The notes: generated from the letters alone by a model not told the origin. Shown: positions 17,981-28,768, counted from the first letter of the stretch. The stretch is 64,000 bases of DNA from an uncultured Anaerolineae bacterium (GCA_934216615.1 CAKQCB010000010.1:50150-114149); one strand, 5' to 3'. Program-made: numbers and translations.

Positions 17981-18979
17981 TTATTTCTTGAGTTTCAGCT
18001 CCATCAAACCTTGCACGTCACTGAAGCCCAAGGTGGCATAAAATGCCCGCGCACTTTCTGATGCCCGCTCAGAATGAACCATGATACGCCGTAGGTTCAA
18101 ACGCTCGGCACGGCGTAAGACGGCTTCGAGTAATTCCGCGCCAATGCCGCGCCGTTGATAGGTCGGTAATACCGCCATGTCATGGATCATGCCGATGCCT
18201 TCCGTCAAGGTGCGCACCACCGATAGCGTGATGAAACCGATCAAGATGGGCGGGGATTGATTCGCTTCGGCAACAAAAATTTCAAGATCGTTACTTTCGC
18301 GCAACCGCCACAAAATCTCTTGGCGACTTTCAGCCGTGCTTTGACGATTCGCTGGAATCAGCGCGAGCAGACCGAAAATCTCTTGAGAATCCGTGTTTTC
18401 ATACGGGCGAATGGTGAAATTTGTCTCTTTAAACACCAATTGTGATTCAGGCGAAACTTCGGTTTGCCCCTGCTGTCCCTTCAGTTCCAACCATTGGGCG
18501 ATCATTTCGCGATGGGTGCGAAACGGCAGTAAAGGAATTTCTTCCGGCTGGAATACCCGCGCTTCACTGGCATCATCGCCCGCTTGTAACGTCCCGCCAA
18601 TAGGCACGGCACGGAAGAAAATCATGATTCCGCTTGAAGGTGGGCCTTCTGGAAATGAATTGACCGAAGCTAAACCCAGAATTTTGACCTTCAAACCGGT
18701 TTCTTCTTCCGCTTCGCGAATCGCCCCTTCTTCGGCGCTCTCATCCGCTTCGATATAACCGCTTGGTAAAGTCCACTCGTCTTTATGGGGCGGGTTACTG
18801 CGTCGAATGAGCACAACCCCGCCGTCCATTTCGATCAAGATTCCCACCGCCGGAACGGGGTTCACGTAATGGATGTAACCGCAGTTTTCACAAGCGCGTC
18901 GCTGTCTTCCGCCTTCGGTTTTCCAGACCAATTTATGCCCACAGATCGGGCAAAAAGTAAGCTCGCTACGTACAGGCAT
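17981..18979 (-). CDS. zinc-ribbon Nudix hydrolase fused to a GNAT acetyltransferase
   Basis: 332 residues in three parts. A zinc ribbon (C10, C13, C30, C33) is followed by a Nudix domain with the full Nudix box starting at Gly 74 (GYIEADESAEEGAIREAEEE), which binds the metal and hydrolyses a nucleoside diphosphate linked to some group X. From about residue 190 a GNAT domain follows, with MAVLPTYQRRGIGAELL as its acetyl-CoA loop and ARAFYATLGF at the end. The zinc ribbon recalls the NADH pyrophosphatase NudC group, but NudC identity is not shown. The start overlaps the upstream arginase-like gene by 14 bases. Confidence 0.9.
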   Translation of the reverse strand: MPVRSELTFCPICGHKLVWKTEGGRQRRACENCGYIHYVNPVPAVGILIEMDGGVVLIRRSNPPHKDEWTLPSGYIEADESAEEGAIREAEEETGLKVKILGLASVNSFPEGPPSSGIMIFFRAVPIGGTLQAGDDASEARVFQPEEIPLLPFRTHREMIAQWLELKGQQGQTEVSPESQLVFKETNFTIRPYENTDSQEIFGLLALIPANRQSTAESRQEILWRLRESNDLEIFVAEANQSPPILIGFITLSVVRTLTEGIGMIHDMAVLPTYQRRGIGAELLEAVLRRAERLNLRRIMVHSERASESARAFYATLGFSDVQGLMELKLKK

Positions 18980-19862
18980 CGCTCAAAACCTCAACTAATT
19001 TTTGGGCATAACGCCCATCATGATCTTTATCTGGATCGTAGATCGTGAGTTGCAAACCCATCACATGCGGGGATTTTAATACAATCGACAGCACATCACG
19101 CAGTTCATCATAGCTGAAACCGTCAGGCATGGGCGAGTCCACCGCAGGCATCAGGTCACTATCAAGAACATCACAATCCACATGAACCCAAAACCCATCC
19201 AGATCGGCAAATTGTTTCAGCACCGCGTGGCTATATTCGACCAACCCAAATGTGCGCAGATGAGCTAACGTGTAAAACGTGACATCGGTTGAAAAGAGCA
19301 GTTTTTGAGGCGTAGACACCTCATCATCAATATCGCGATTGCCGAATAAAATCACATCTTCTTCGCGAAAATACGGCTTCAAACCGTGTATATTGGTCAG
19401 TTGCTCAGGGCCATTACCCGTGACCAGCGCCAAATCCATGCCCGCTGCGCCTTTGGTCATGCTGGTTTCAGGTTGTAGAAAGTCGGCATGGCCATCGATG
19501 AATAACAGGCCGTAACGCCCACGCGGTTTCAAAGCGAGTCCCGCGCTGAGCAAGATACTGCAATCGCCACCGAGCACCAAAGGAAATTGATCCGCTTCGA
19601 GAATATCGGTGATGGCGCTGGCGAGAGTCTGGGCATAGTCCGCCAGCGCGGGGGCATTGCGCACTTGTGTCACAGGGTCGATTGCACCTGTATACGGCAA
19701 GCGCTCAACAGCGCCTGCATCCACTGCAGATAACCGTTCCACAAGCCCTGCACGACGAAGCGCATTCGGCATTTGATAGACCCCCGGCTCAAAATCTGGA
19801 TTTAACTGCATTAATCCGAGGTTTGAAGGGGCATCCAAAATCACGACGGGTTTATTCAACAT
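18966..19862 (-). CDS. arginase/ureohydrolase-family protein with an altered metal ligand
   Basis: 298 residues, the family's length. Arginases and agmatinases bind two manganese ions through GGDHS, DAHxD and DxDxxDP motifs. Here the second and third are kept (FIDGHADF: D123, H125, D127; and HVDCDVLDSD), but the first reads GGDCS, so the His ligand is Cys 101. The active site is therefore probably modified rather than destroyed, and the true substrate is uncertain; I would not call it arginase. It overlaps the Nudix-GNAT gene by 14 bases and lies downstream of rpoD. Confidence 0.85.
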   Translation of the reverse strand: MLNKPVVILDAPSNLGLMQLNPDFEPGVYQMPNALRRAGLVERLSAVDAGAVERLPYTGAIDPVTQVRNAPALADYAQTLASAITDILEADQFPLVLGGDCSILLSAGLALKPRGRYGLLFIDGHADFLQPETSMTKGAAGMDLALVTGNGPEQLTNIHGLKPYFREEDVILFGNRDIDDEVSTPQKLLFSTDVTFYTLAHLRTFGLVEYSHAVLKQFADLDGFWVHVDCDVLDSDLMPAVDSPMPDGFSYDELRDVLSIVLKSPHVMGLQLTIYDPDKDHDGRYAQKLVEVLSDACT

Positions 19863-19881
19863 GGGTTTTATCCAGAGGAAT

Positions 19882-19907
19882 CCCGCTGTATCGGTGAATA
19901 CAGCGGG
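19882..19907 (-). terminator. hairpin between rpoD and the arginase-like gene
   Basis: A perfect 10-bp GC-rich stem (19882-19891 with 19898-19907) with a 6-nt loop, starting about 12 bases beyond the rpoD stop. There is no T-run on the minus strand, so it may be only a partial terminator or a processing or stability element in a shared transcript. Confidence 0.5.
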
Positions 19908-19919
19908 TATGATTTAACG

Positions 19920-21575
19920 TTAGAGTTCGAGATAGTCGCGCAGTTGACGGCTTCGGGTGGGGTGGCGCAGTTTACGTAAGGCTTTGGCCTCAATTTGACG
20001 GATGCGTTCACGCGTGACGCCAAAGTGTTTGCCGACTTCTTCCAGCGTATGGTCTTGACCATCACTCAACCCAAAGCGAAGTTCTAAGACTTCACGTTCG
20101 CGTTCGCTCAACACGTCAAGCGCATTACGAATTTGATCTTTCAGCAGTTGTTTGCTGGCGGCATCCACAGGGCTAGGTACTTTATCATCTTCTATGAAGT
20201 CGCCCAATTGGCTGTTATCTTCTTGTCCAATGGGCATTTCTAAGCTCATCGGCTCTTGGCTTAAACGCATGATGCGACGCACTTTTTGAGCGGCACGACG
20301 CAGTTTACGGGTTAAGCCAGGGTCCATACGTTGACCATCCCGACGAATCATCTTGATCGCTTCGGTTTCCTCCGGTGTGAGGAAATCCATATCTAAGGCG
20401 ATCTGTTCAGCGCTCGGCTCAGCGCCCAATTCTTGGGTCAACTGGCGTTGGATGCGCATCAAACGGTTGATGGTTTCGACCATGTGCACAGGGATGCGGA
20501 TGGTACGCGCTTGGTCGGCAATCGCACGGCTGATGGCTTGACGAATCCACCAAGTGGCATACGTGCTGAACTTGAAGCCTTTGGTGTGGTCAAACTTGGC
20601 GACCGCGCGCAACAAGCCGATGTTCCCCTCTTGGATGAGGTCTAAGAAGTTAATCCCGCGCCCCATATAACGTTTTGCCACGCTGACCACCAAACGCAGA
20701 TTCGCGCGCGTCAATGCTTCGGTAGCTAAAGTGGCGCGTTCTTCAATGCGCGTAAATAAGTCCGGCAGGTCTTCTAAACCATAAGTATCTTCTTTAAGCC
20801 ACTCATTGAACGTTTCACTGTCGGGTAATACATTATTTTGTTCAAAATAGCGCGAAAGTTTCACTTGTTCGCCAAAAGGCAACAGATACAACGCATGGAC
20901 GACATCTAAACATTCATGAGCGAGTTTGTTCCAACTTTCATCTCGCCCCCATTCGCGCTGACGTAAGTAGGTTCGCAGGTATGATTCCCCACTCACATCC
21001 CAATCTTCGGTGATGTTTTGTACTTCGGTGATGATTTGTTTCAGGTTCGGCGGGTCTACTTTAAACTTCGCCGCTAAGGTGAGTAATTGATTCCAGTGTT
21101 CTTGCAAGAACTCATAGGCCGCCGTCACTATAGCAATAGCGGGATCATTGAGGATGACTTCTTCACCATTTTCGCTTGAGGAGAGTTTATCGCGAAGTTC
21201 TTCTAACAGGCGTTCGGCTGCAATTTGGGTGCTCAACCATGTTTCACGGTTGGTGTTCAGGAGAGGAACTTGACCAATTTCTTTGAGGTACATGCGAACA
21301 GGATCATCAGACAGCGCGTACGCATCTGCACGATTACTTTCTTCGCTTGAATCCTCATCGTATTCTTCAAGCTCGTCTTCATCGAGTATGGAGTCAAAAC
21401 CGACGCTGTTCTTCAGATCAATCTCGCTGTAAACAGCGCTTTCGTCTGTCGAATCATCGTCGTTTTCAAAGTCCCCATCTTCATCAAAATCACTATTTAG
21501 TTCGTCATCTGCCACGCCATCAGAAAATTTCACTTTAGGACGGGCATCTTCACTCCGCTTACGTTTCTTTGACAT
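19920..21575 (-). CDS. rpoD: primary RNA polymerase sigma factor (RpoD/SigA)
   Basis: 551 residues. The first 85 are a strongly acidic, low-complexity tail. Region 1.2 begins near [16 protein letters not shown] (about 91-106). A non-conserved insert of about 150 residues follows, then region 2 with [20 protein letters not shown] and [14 protein letters not shown], region 3, and region 4 with the helix-turn-helix [18 protein letters not shown] at the C-terminus. All promoter-recognition regions of a housekeeping sigma factor are present. It follows dnaG by 92 bases, as in the classical macromolecular synthesis operon. A TATAAT at 21645-21650 (minus strand) may give it an extra promoter, but no good -35 is seen. 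Confidence 0.96.
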   Translation of the reverse strand: MSKKRKRSEDARPKVKFSDGVADDELNSDFDEDGDFENDDDSTDESAVYSEIDLKNSVGFDSILDEDELEEYDEDSSEESNRADAYALSDDPVRMYLKEIGQVPLLNTNRETWLSTQIAAERLLEELRDKLSSSENGEEVILNDPAIAIVTAAYEFLQEHWNQLLTLAAKFKVDPPNLKQIITEVQNITEDWDVSGESYLRTYLRQREWGRDESWNKLAHECLDVVHALYLLPFGEQVKLSRYFEQNNVLPDSETFNEWLKEDTYGLEDLPDLFTRIEERATLATEALTRANLRLVVSVAKRYMGRGINFLDLIQEGNIGLLRAVAKFDHTKGFKFSTYATWWIRQAISRAIADQARTIRIPVHMVETINRLMRIQRQLTQELGAEPSAEQIALDMDFLTPEETEAIKMIRRDGQRMDPGLTRKLRRAAQKVRRIMRLSQEPMSLEMPIGQEDNSQLGDFIEDDKVPSPVDAASKQLLKDQIRNALDVLSEREREVLELRFGLSDGQDHTLEEVGKHFGVTRERIRQIEAKALRKLRHPTRSRQLRDYLEL

Positions 21576-21667
21576 ACCTTTGATCTGCGCTTTTCACTTA
21601 TTACAGGGAAGGGTTGATCGGAACGAAATCGGTTAAAGAGGTTTATTATACACAACCATGAAGCAGA

Positions 21668-23773
21668 TTAAATGGAAAGTCGTGATAAGCGTTTCAATTC
21701 CTCATCAATTAACCGTTTCGCCTGTGCAGATAACATAATATAACGTTGATACTGCTGACTTTCCTCTTCATCGAGGTCTTCTCTTTGTAAGTAATGAATT
21801 TCTTCTCTTTCTCGCTCAAGGCGCTTCTGCCGTAACAATAACGCTTCTTTGATGAATTCAACCACTGGATCAACATTTTGTTGAAATCTTGTTGTATTTT
21901 TGATGGATACCTCAAGATCAGCCGTCAGTCCAGCATTTAGACGTGGCGCGAGCTTCTCGAAAACATCTAAGATGATGCTGTCAATTTCCGAAACCAGCTC
22001 TGCCGTTAAAACCGTGCGCATATAATCTAAAGGCAACAAATCATCCTGTTGGAGTGACTGCTCAAAAGCGTACATCAACGCTTTATATTCTGTTAGGGAA
22101 AAGTCGTCGGCGCTGAAGTCTGCCAATACGGTTTCGCCCAATTCCGGTTTGTTCATCGCCAATTCGCGCAATTTACGGTTGATGTGATAGAACAAGTCTG
22201 GCTGGTTGAACAAAGCGCGTAAGCACCGTTGTTCAGGCACAGGCTTGATGATGGTCACTGTCCGTTTGGGCGCGGGCATCGGCGTTCGCTGCCCCGTCAA
22301 AGGCGGAAGGTCTAACGGCACATCAAACCCAAAATCATCTTCGGGCGGGGGAGGTTCACCCAGTTCAAAAGGTGGAAACTCAGGCGATGATTCGCTGATT
22401 ACAGGGGGTGATGGGGTCTGCTTGCGTTGATACGCTTCGTTCTTGCGGATCGTCTTTTGTTCTTCATCAGCCCAACCCAACAAATCACGCTCATTGATAC
22501 GTAAACGCAAGGCGAGTTTCTGAAGATTGTCACGGTTATAAAGATTATTTTCCGACGCATTCAAAATAGGAAGCAGATGACGCGCAACCGCCTCGCGCTC
22601 TTGGACGGAGGCTTGTGAGGAAAGTGACTTCGTTTCCAGATCAATCACAAAATCGACCACAGGGCGCGCGGTTTCAACCAACCGCCCCCATTCCTGTGGA
22701 GACTCACGGATTAAATCATCAGGGTCTTTTGCTGAGGGGATTTCCAAAATACGGATGTCAACCGATAACTTCCCAGTATAGTCAGCACGCAGGGCTTGAC
22801 GAGCAACTTCTAAACTGCGCAAGGTCGCATTTTGACCTGCGGCATCGGCGTCCAACGCGAAGACGATCTTTTTCGCCCAACGCGGGGCAATCAGTTTGAG
22901 TTGTGTTTCGGTGATGGCCGTGCCCATTTGCGCGACCACATTTTGATAGCCCGCTTGGTGCGCTTGAATCGCATCCATATACCCTTCGACGATCACCGCC
23001 GTTTCGCTCTCGCGAATGAATTTTCCGGCGAGGTCGAGACCGAATAACAATCGACTTTTATCAAACACCACCGACTGCGGTGAATTCAGATATTTCGGGT
23101 TGTCTTCAGCGGCTAAAGCGCGCGCGCCAAACCCCACGACGCGCCCTCGTTCATCACGAATGGCGACCACCAAGCGATTTCTAAAACGGTCGTATACACG
23201 CCCTTGATCGTTACGGATGGCAACGCCCGCATCTACACAATCATCATCGCTATAACCCATCGTCTTGAGATAGTCGATCAGATGCGTCCACCCTTGGGGT
23301 GCATAGCCAAATTGAAACGTGCGGATCGTCTCATCCGTAAACCCGCGTTTATTGCGCGCATATTCTAATGTAGTGACAGAGTCGGGGTTATCCGTCGCAA
23401 ATAAATGTTCATGAAACGCCTGCGCCGCAATTTTGAGTAACCCGCGCAAACGCTCTACAGTTTCGTTTTGAACCTTTTGTTCTGCGGTCTGCGGTTTAAG
23501 TTCTACCCCTGCCCGCTTTGCTAATTCTTCTAACGCTTCGGGGAAAGACCATCCATGTTGACGCATGGCAAAACCAAAAATATCGCCCCCTGTCGCACAC
23601 GCGCCAAAACACCGCCATGATTGACGGTCAGGGTCTACGACAAAACTCGGTGTCTTTTCTTGATGAAAAGGACACGGCGCTTTATATAAACGTCCGGCAC
23701 GGCGCAAAGGCACATACTGCTGTACGTATTGGACGATGTCTAAACGCGATTTGATATCTTCAGTAGCCGACAT
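21668..23773 (-). CDS. dnaG: DNA primase
   Basis: 701 residues. The N-terminal CHC2 zinc-binding domain has APCPFHQEKTPSF and WRCFGACATGGD; the catalytic core includes LVVAIRDERGRVVGFGARAL, and the TOPRIM part has AVIVEGYMDAI and KIVFALDADAAGQ with the metal-binding acids. The C-terminal third, after a Pro-rich linker (about 440-500), is the helicase-interaction domain. It lays RNA primers at the fork and contacts DnaB, whose gene is at 45.4 kb. It precedes rpoD on the same strand. Confidence 0.97.
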   Translation of the reverse strand: MSATEDIKSRLDIVQYVQQYVPLRRAGRLYKAPCPFHQEKTPSFVVDPDRQSWRCFGACATGGDIFGFAMRQHGWSFPEALEELAKRAGVELKPQTAEQKVQNETVERLRGLLKIAAQAFHEHLFATDNPDSVTTLEYARNKRGFTDETIRTFQFGYAPQGWTHLIDYLKTMGYSDDDCVDAGVAIRNDQGRVYDRFRNRLVVAIRDERGRVVGFGARALAAEDNPKYLNSPQSVVFDKSRLLFGLDLAGKFIRESETAVIVEGYMDAIQAHQAGYQNVVAQMGTAITETQLKLIAPRWAKKIVFALDADAAGQNATLRSLEVARQALRADYTGKLSVDIRILEIPSAKDPDDLIRESPQEWGRLVETARPVVDFVIDLETKSLSSQASVQEREAVARHLLPILNASENNLYNRDNLQKLALRLRINERDLLGWADEEQKTIRKNEAYQRKQTPSPPVISESSPEFPPFELGEPPPPEDDFGFDVPLDLPPLTGQRTPMPAPKRTVTIIKPVPEQRCLRALFNQPDLFYHINRKLRELAMNKPELGETVLADFSADDFSLTEYKALMYAFEQSLQQDDLLPLDYMRTVLTAELVSEIDSIILDVFEKLAPRLNAGLTADLEVSIKNTTRFQQNVDPVVEFIKEALLLRQKRLEREREEIHYLQREDLDEEESQQYQRYIMLSAQAKRLIDEELKRLSRLSI

Positions 23774-23809
23774 ATCAGGTCTATTGAACTCACCTTGTAA
23801 TTAGACTTA

Positions 23810-24769
23810 CTATTTGACGCGCCGTATGTAAAAAATTATTCCAAGAATGGTCAAGGCCATCAATCCTAACGCAAACCATACCCCCCATGGTTCGTGAAAA
23901 GCGGGAAAAGTATGTTCAAAATTCATCCCATAAAACCCACCAATCGCCGCGATGACGCCAATCCCCACAGTAGCAATCGTCAACCGCTGGACAAAATTAT
24001 TCAACCGATTGCTGACTGACGACAGATACAAGTCCACGATATTCGAAACTGTATCCCGAAACGTATTAATTTGATCGGTCACGCGGATGAGATGGTCATG
24101 GACGTCGCGCAGGTAATACCGCAGAATTTTATCATCGAGCAGTGTCACCTCTTTACGCGCTAAGGTGGTAAAAATCTCACGTTTTTGGCTGGCAACCCGC
24201 CACATCTCACTTAATATACGGCGCAGGATGAAGACACGTTCTAAAGTCGCTTGGCGTGGGTCTTTGAGCACATTCTCAATCACGGTATCCAGCTCGTCGC
24301 CAATCGCTTCTAAGATGGGGAAATACCCATCGACAATCACATCTGAGATGACGTACAAAAGATAGCCCGACGACACTCTGATTTGTGGGTGCATAAAACG
24401 ATTACAACGGCTCACCACTTGATCCAGCAGGGGCAAGGCGTCGTCGTGAACGGTCACGACATAATTCTTCCCCATGAACACATCGATTTCATCAAAGAAA
24501 ATATCGGTGTCGGTTTTACGAATCGCATTCAAGATGACAAATAACATCTCGCCGTAATCTTCGGCTTTGGGGCGCTGTCGTCCGTTGCGTGTATCTTCCA
24601 CAGCAAGGGGGTGAAAGCGAAACGTCGATTCTAAAAGCTGGAAATCTGCCATCGAAGGTTGATGAATGTCGATCCAAAAAACGGCGTCGCTTTCTAACAG
24701 ACTGGGAATATCTGCATGGTGTGTTTCTTGTAATTCCGTTTCGACAAACACAAAGATACGTTGTGCCAT
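23810..24769 (-). CDS. corA: CorA-type magnesium/cobalt channel
   Basis: 319 residues. A cytoplasmic N-terminal domain of about 255 residues is followed by a long coiled stalk helix, then two C-terminal membrane helices with the signature YGMNFEHTFP between them, where GMN is the selectivity loop. The last residues are basic (IRRVK). CorA pentamers carry Mg2+ into the cell. It lies between glyQS and dnaG on the same strand, separated from glyQS by the hairpin at 24796-24820. Confidence 0.93.
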   Translation of the reverse strand: MAQRIFVFVETELQETHHADIPSLLESDAVFWIDIHQPSMADFQLLESTFRFHPLAVEDTRNGRQRPKAEDYGEMLFVILNAIRKTDTDIFFDEIDVFMGKNYVVTVHDDALPLLDQVVSRCNRFMHPQIRVSSGYLLYVISDVIVDGYFPILEAIGDELDTVIENVLKDPRQATLERVFILRRILSEMWRVASQKREIFTTLARKEVTLLDDKILRYYLRDVHDHLIRVTDQINTFRDTVSNIVDLYLSSVSNRLNNFVQRLTIATVGIGVIAAIGGFYGMNFEHTFPAFHEPWGVWFALGLMALTILGIIFYIRRVK

Positions 24770-24795
24770 GGTGGGCTACCATCCCTAGAAACACA

Positions 24796-24820
24796 TCAGG
24801 CACGAAAAGATCGTGCCTGA
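24796..24820 (-). terminator. terminator-like hairpin after glyQS
   Basis: A perfect 10-bp stem (24796-24805 with 24811-24820) around AAAGA. On the minus strand the second arm is followed by TGTGTTTCT, a weak T-rich tail. It lies 28 bases after the glyQS stop and should end or attenuate that transcript before corA. Confidence 0.65.
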
Positions 24821-24848
24821 ATACGACAGTTCGTTTTAAATTTTGCGA

Positions 24849-27800
24849 TCAGAACCCGCTGAGCAAGCTCAAATCCGCACGGCCTTTTTGCATCGCGCTG
24901 ACCGCTTGCAGTAACCCTAAACGGTTAGCACGTACAGCGGGGTCGGGTGAATTGACCAAAACATGATCAAAGAATGCGGTCACGGTAGGTAACATCGGCA
25001 CAAACGCGCCTAAGAACCCATCGACATTGGCTTCTGCTTGGAGCACTTTTTCAGCGCTTTGATAAGCTTCGTACAAGGCTTTTTCTTGGGGTTCAACCAA
25101 CAATGCAGGGTCGATGGTGTACTGGGTTGTCTCGTTTCGGGTGATGCGCACACAGCGCGCAAACCCATCTAGCAAAGCTTCCCAATCCGCACGACCAACC
25201 CACAACGTCAATTGATCCATGCCGATGAGCGCCTGTGCAGGGTTCAGCGCTTGTTCAGCCAAGACAGCCGCGCTGACATCCCGCGCCCATACTTGATCTT
25301 CGGCCCATGCACGCATACGCCCAGAAATGAAGTCCAAAATTTGGGTTTTCACTTCATCCGTAACCGGTAACGGCTGCGCTTCCGCCACAACATCGAGTGC
25401 TTTGACAATATCAAAGCTGATATTCTTGCGCATCAACACCTGCAGAATACCGAGTGCGGCACGACGTAAACCGAAGGGGTCAGCGGTGGATTGAGGCGCA
25501 AGACCTGCGGCGAACAACCCTGTCAAGCTGTCTAGACGATCTGCGATAGAGAGCAAGGTGCCCGCTTCGCTCGTCGGAACTTCGCCTTCTGCACTGCGGG
25601 GTAACCAATGTTCAAATACGGCTTGTGCCACCGCGTCGCTATAACCGCTGCGCTTGGCATATTCGCGCCCCATCGTCCCCTGTAATGAAGTCATCTCGAC
25701 CACCATTTGCGTGGCGAGGTCGGCCTTCAAGATTGAGGCGGCGGTTTGAGCCGTTTCGATGCTTCCTTGATCTAAGCCGATGAGCTTGCCTAAAGGCGTG
25801 ACGATCTTTTCAATCCGCTTGTTTTTATCGAGCATCGATCCCAATTTCTCTTGGAATGTGAGCGTGTTCAAGCGAGGCAGGAAATCTTGCAACGGTTTCT
25901 TGATGTCTTGCGAGAAGAAATAGTCAGCATCGGAGAAACGGGCGCGTAAAACCTGTTCATTGCCATACGCGACTTTATCCATGTGCTGATCGTCACCATT
26001 ACGAATCGTGATGAAATACGGCAGTAACTTGCCAGAAGCATCTTCGAGAGAAAAATAGCGTTGTTTGTCGCGCATCACCGTGACGAGGACTTCGCGCGGT
26101 AATTGGAGATATTTTTCTTCAAAACGGCCGATCACTGCTTTTGGCGCTTCGACCAGATTAGTGACTTCATCAAATAATGCTTCGTCTTCAAGTACAAGCC
26201 CGTTCACGGACTGCGCCAATTTTAAGACTTGGGTCTTAATGTCGTTACGTCGGCTCTCGTAATCTAAGATGATGCCCTGATTTTCTAAGACCCGTTGATA
26301 ATCCCCCGCACTGCGGATTTCATGCGCGGGTGATCCATACGGACGCAAACCGCGCGTCATGCGGTCACTGTTGATTTGGGCATAGGTGAACGGAATCACG
26401 GTTTCGCCGAACAACGCCAAATACCAACGGATGGGGCGCGAGAAGGTCACCCCACTGCTGTTCCAGCGCATCGACTTCCCAAATTTGATTCCGCTGATCA
26501 AACTGGACAACTGTTCGGCCAGCACTTCAATCGCGACCGAGCCGACTTCATGGACATCAGCCACCACATAACCGTCTTCAACCCGCAGAGCGTCTACAGA
26601 GATGCCTTTGCCCCGCGCGAAGCCTTCGGCGGCTTTGGTCGGCTTGCCATCGGCATCAAAGGCGCGGTCTGCCGACGGCCCTTTGGCTACAGTGGTCAGG
26701 TCACTTTGACGATTCGCGAGGTTTTTTGCATAGATCGTTAAACGGCGTGGCGTGGCATACACGTCCAAACCGTCATGGGTTAAGCGTAAGTTTTCAAAGA
26801 ACTTAGGAGCGCGTTCACGCAGTTGCGCTAACGCCGCATCGACATCGCCCGCGGGCAGTTCTTCGACCCCAATTTCAAAGATGAAATCGGACGGGCCTAA
26901 TGGCACAGGCACAGAAGATTGGGCGCTCGACATCAAGACATCGTTCTGCACAGCCCATGATGAGGCCATGTGCTGCATTGGGTGTTCCAGCGTCTGCCGT
27001 TGATCTGCATAGGCTTTGGCGACCTTGCGGGTCATATCGCGCATACGGCGGAAATAACTGGCACGTTCCGTCACGCCAATCGCCCCGCGCGCATCCAACA
27101 CATTGAATAAGTGACTGCATTTCAAAACGTAGTCGTAAGACGGAACCACCAACCCCGCTTCGAGCGCACGCTTGCTTTCGTGTTCGTACACTTCAAAGGT
27201 TTGACGCAGACCCTCAACATCGGCCACTTCGAAATAATACTTACAATGTTCGATCTCACTTTGCAAAAGGACATCGGCATAGGTGAGCGCGTCGGTTGTA
27301 TCGCCGTGTTGTAACCAGTCGATCTTCCAAACAGAATCTTTGCTTTGCAGCGGTTGGGCAATCCGTTCCAGACCGTAGGTAATTTCTACAGATACGGGGT
27401 TCACTTCCAGCCCGCCCGCTTGTTGAAAGTAGGTGAATTGGCTGATCTCTTGCCCATCCAACCAAACTTCCCAACCCAAACCCCATGCGCCTAACGCGGG
27501 GCTTTCCCAGTTGTCTTCGACAAAGCGGATGTCATGTTCGCGCGGGTTGATCCCAATCGCTTCGAGAGATTGCAGATATAATTCTTGAGGGTTGCCCGGG
27601 TCTGGCTTCAAGATCACTTGGTATTGAAAGTAATACTGCATACGGTTCGGGTTTTCGCCATAACGACCGTCATCAGGACGCACTGAAGGTTCAACATAGG
27701 CAACACGCCAAGGCTCAGGGCCTAACACGCGTAACATCGTCGCAGGGTTCCCCGTACCTGCCCCAACTTGGATGTTATAGGGTTGCCATAAAACGCACCC

Positions 27801-27863
27801 TTGGGCTGTCCAAAATTCGTGCAGTTTCATGATAATCTGCTGAAAGGTAAGCGGTTTCGTCAT
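24849..27863 (-). CDS. glyQS: glycyl-tRNA synthetase, fused alpha and beta subunits
   Basis: 1004 residues. Residues 1 to about 300 are the alpha subunit (GlyQ), with [39 protein letters not shown] and the FTYFQQAGG segment. From about residue 326 ([19 protein letters not shown]) the beta subunit (GlyS) runs to the end, including its anticodon-binding C-terminus. Most bacteria with the bacterial-type enzyme carry two genes; here they are one chain joined by a short linker near 300-325. It charges tRNA-Gly. The promoter at 27930-27958 serves it; I see no T-box leader in the short 5' region. Confidence 0.96.
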   Translation of the reverse strand: MTKPLTFQQIIMKLHEFWTAQGCVLWQPYNIQVGAGTGNPATMLRVLGPEPWRVAYVEPSVRPDDGRYGENPNRMQYYFQYQVILKPDPGNPQELYLQSLEAIGINPREHDIRFVEDNWESPALGAWGLGWEVWLDGQEISQFTYFQQAGGLEVNPVSVEITYGLERIAQPLQSKDSVWKIDWLQHGDTTDALTYADVLLQSEIEHCKYYFEVADVEGLRQTFEVYEHESKRALEAGLVVPSYDYVLKCSHLFNVLDARGAIGVTERASYFRRMRDMTRKVAKAYADQRQTLEHPMQHMASSWAVQNDVLMSSAQSSVPVPLGPSDFIFEIGVEELPAGDVDAALAQLRERAPKFFENLRLTHDGLDVYATPRRLTIYAKNLANRQSDLTTVAKGPSADRAFDADGKPTKAAEGFARGKGISVDALRVEDGYVVADVHEVGSVAIEVLAEQLSSLISGIKFGKSMRWNSSGVTFSRPIRWYLALFGETVIPFTYAQINSDRMTRGLRPYGSPAHEIRSAGDYQRVLENQGIILDYESRRNDIKTQVLKLAQSVNGLVLEDEALFDEVTNLVEAPKAVIGRFEEKYLQLPREVLVTVMRDKQRYFSLEDASGKLLPYFITIRNGDDQHMDKVAYGNEQVLRARFSDADYFFSQDIKKPLQDFLPRLNTLTFQEKLGSMLDKNKRIEKIVTPLGKLIGLDQGSIETAQTAASILKADLATQMVVEMTSLQGTMGREYAKRSGYSDAVAQAVFEHWLPRSAEGEVPTSEAGTLLSIADRLDSLTGLFAAGLAPQSTADPFGLRRAALGILQVLMRKNISFDIVKALDVVAEAQPLPVTDEVKTQILDFISGRMRAWAEDQVWARDVSAAVLAEQALNPAQALIGMDQLTLWVGRADWEALLDGFARCVRITRNETTQYTIDPALLVEPQEKALYEAYQSAEKVLQAEANVDGFLGAFVPMLPTVTAFFDHVLVNSPDPAVRANRLGLLQAVSAMQKGRADLSLLSGF

Positions 27864-27929
27864 AAGTCATTCCATTTATAGTCGAGCAGATTGATAATTT
27901 TTCAAATTTTTACTCGAAAGTGCTTGCTG

Positions 27930-27958
27930 ATTATAGTGTCGTATAAGATGGGTTTCAA
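27930..27958 (-). promoter_or_regulatory. sigma70-type promoter of glyQS
   Basis: On the minus strand TTGAAA (27953-27958), 17-base spacer, TATAAT (27930-27935). Transcription would start near 27923, giving a leader of about 60 bases before the glyQS ATG, too short for a T-box riboswitch. Confidence 0.85.
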
Positions 27959-28096
27959 TCGAAAACTATGATGCAACTTCTCATCCGCAAAAATACGCAC
28001 ACCTCAAACTTCAGCAGAATCATCCTGCATCACGAAATTCGCCTCAATATGGATGCATTTCCGTAACGTTTCCTAAGTAGATGTGTTTTTGTAATT

Positions 28097-28756
28097 ATGA
28101 ACATCAAACAACGACTTAAAGACCGCACTAAACTGTTACGACTTCGCCAGTTACGCAAACTTGATGATTTGGAATTGGTTGATTTAGCACGCAGTGGCGA
28201 CAAAGACGCGTTTGGAGAACTCTACGAACGCTATGTCGAAAAAATTTATAACTACGTGTATTACCGCACAGGCAATCATCACGATGCTGAAGACCTATGT
28301 GCACGGGTTTTCTCTCGGGCGATGAGTCATATCGAAACATACACAGACCGTGGGGTGCCTTTCCAAGCGTGGCTGTACCGCATCAGCCATAATTTGGTTG
28401 CCAACTGGCATCGTGATCGGGGTCGGCGCAAAATCATTCCCTTGGATGATTTCATCACCTCAAGTTTAGGGGGAGATTCACCCGATCATCAAGCGGAAAG
28501 TAATGAAGAAAAACGTGTTTTACTAGCGGCAATTCGTCGTTTACCGGAAGAACGTCAACAGCTTTTGACGTTGAAATTTGTTGAACATCTCTCCAATGCA
28601 GAAATTGGCGAGATTATGGAACGCACCGAAGGTGCAGTGAAATCACTATATCATCGCACGCTGCTCGCGTTGCGCGAAGATCTGGAATCGCAATATTCTG
28701 AACCCCCAAATTCAGCATCCGGTTCAACTGCCAGCAGACTGTCAAGTAAAGGGTAA
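28097..28756 (+). CDS. ECF-type RNA polymerase sigma factor
   Basis: 219 residues. Region 2 spans about 38-105, with DKDAFGELYERYVEKIYNYV and the -10 recognition part RGVPFQAWLYRISHNLVAN. Region 4 spans about 148-200, with LPEERQQLLTLKF and the helix-turn-helix LSNAEIGEIMERTEGAVKSL. Regions 1 and 3 are missing, so it is group 4 (ECF). The 35 N-terminal residues are rich in Lys, Arg and Leu. The gene 12 bases downstream encodes a small membrane protein that may be its regulator. The 233-base gap to the divergent glyQS holds the glyQS promoter; I cannot identify this gene's own promoter. Confidence 0.92.
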   Translation: MNIKQRLKDRTKLLRLRQLRKLDDLELVDLARSGDKDAFGELYERYVEKIYNYVYYRTGNHHDAEDLCARVFSRAMSHIETYTDRGVPFQAWLYRISHNLVANWHRDRGRRKIIPLDDFITSSLGGDSPDHQAESNEEKRVLLAAIRRLPEERQQLLTLKFVEHLSNAEIGEIMERTEGAVKSLYHRTLLALREDLESQYSEPPNSASGSTASRLSSKG

Positions 28757-28768
28757 ACACACTTCATC

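Noticed and set aside
27864..28096. Possible T-box riboswitch upstream of glyQS
   Set aside because: The promoter lies only about 70-95 bases from the start codon and the conserved T-box antiterminator sequence is absent.
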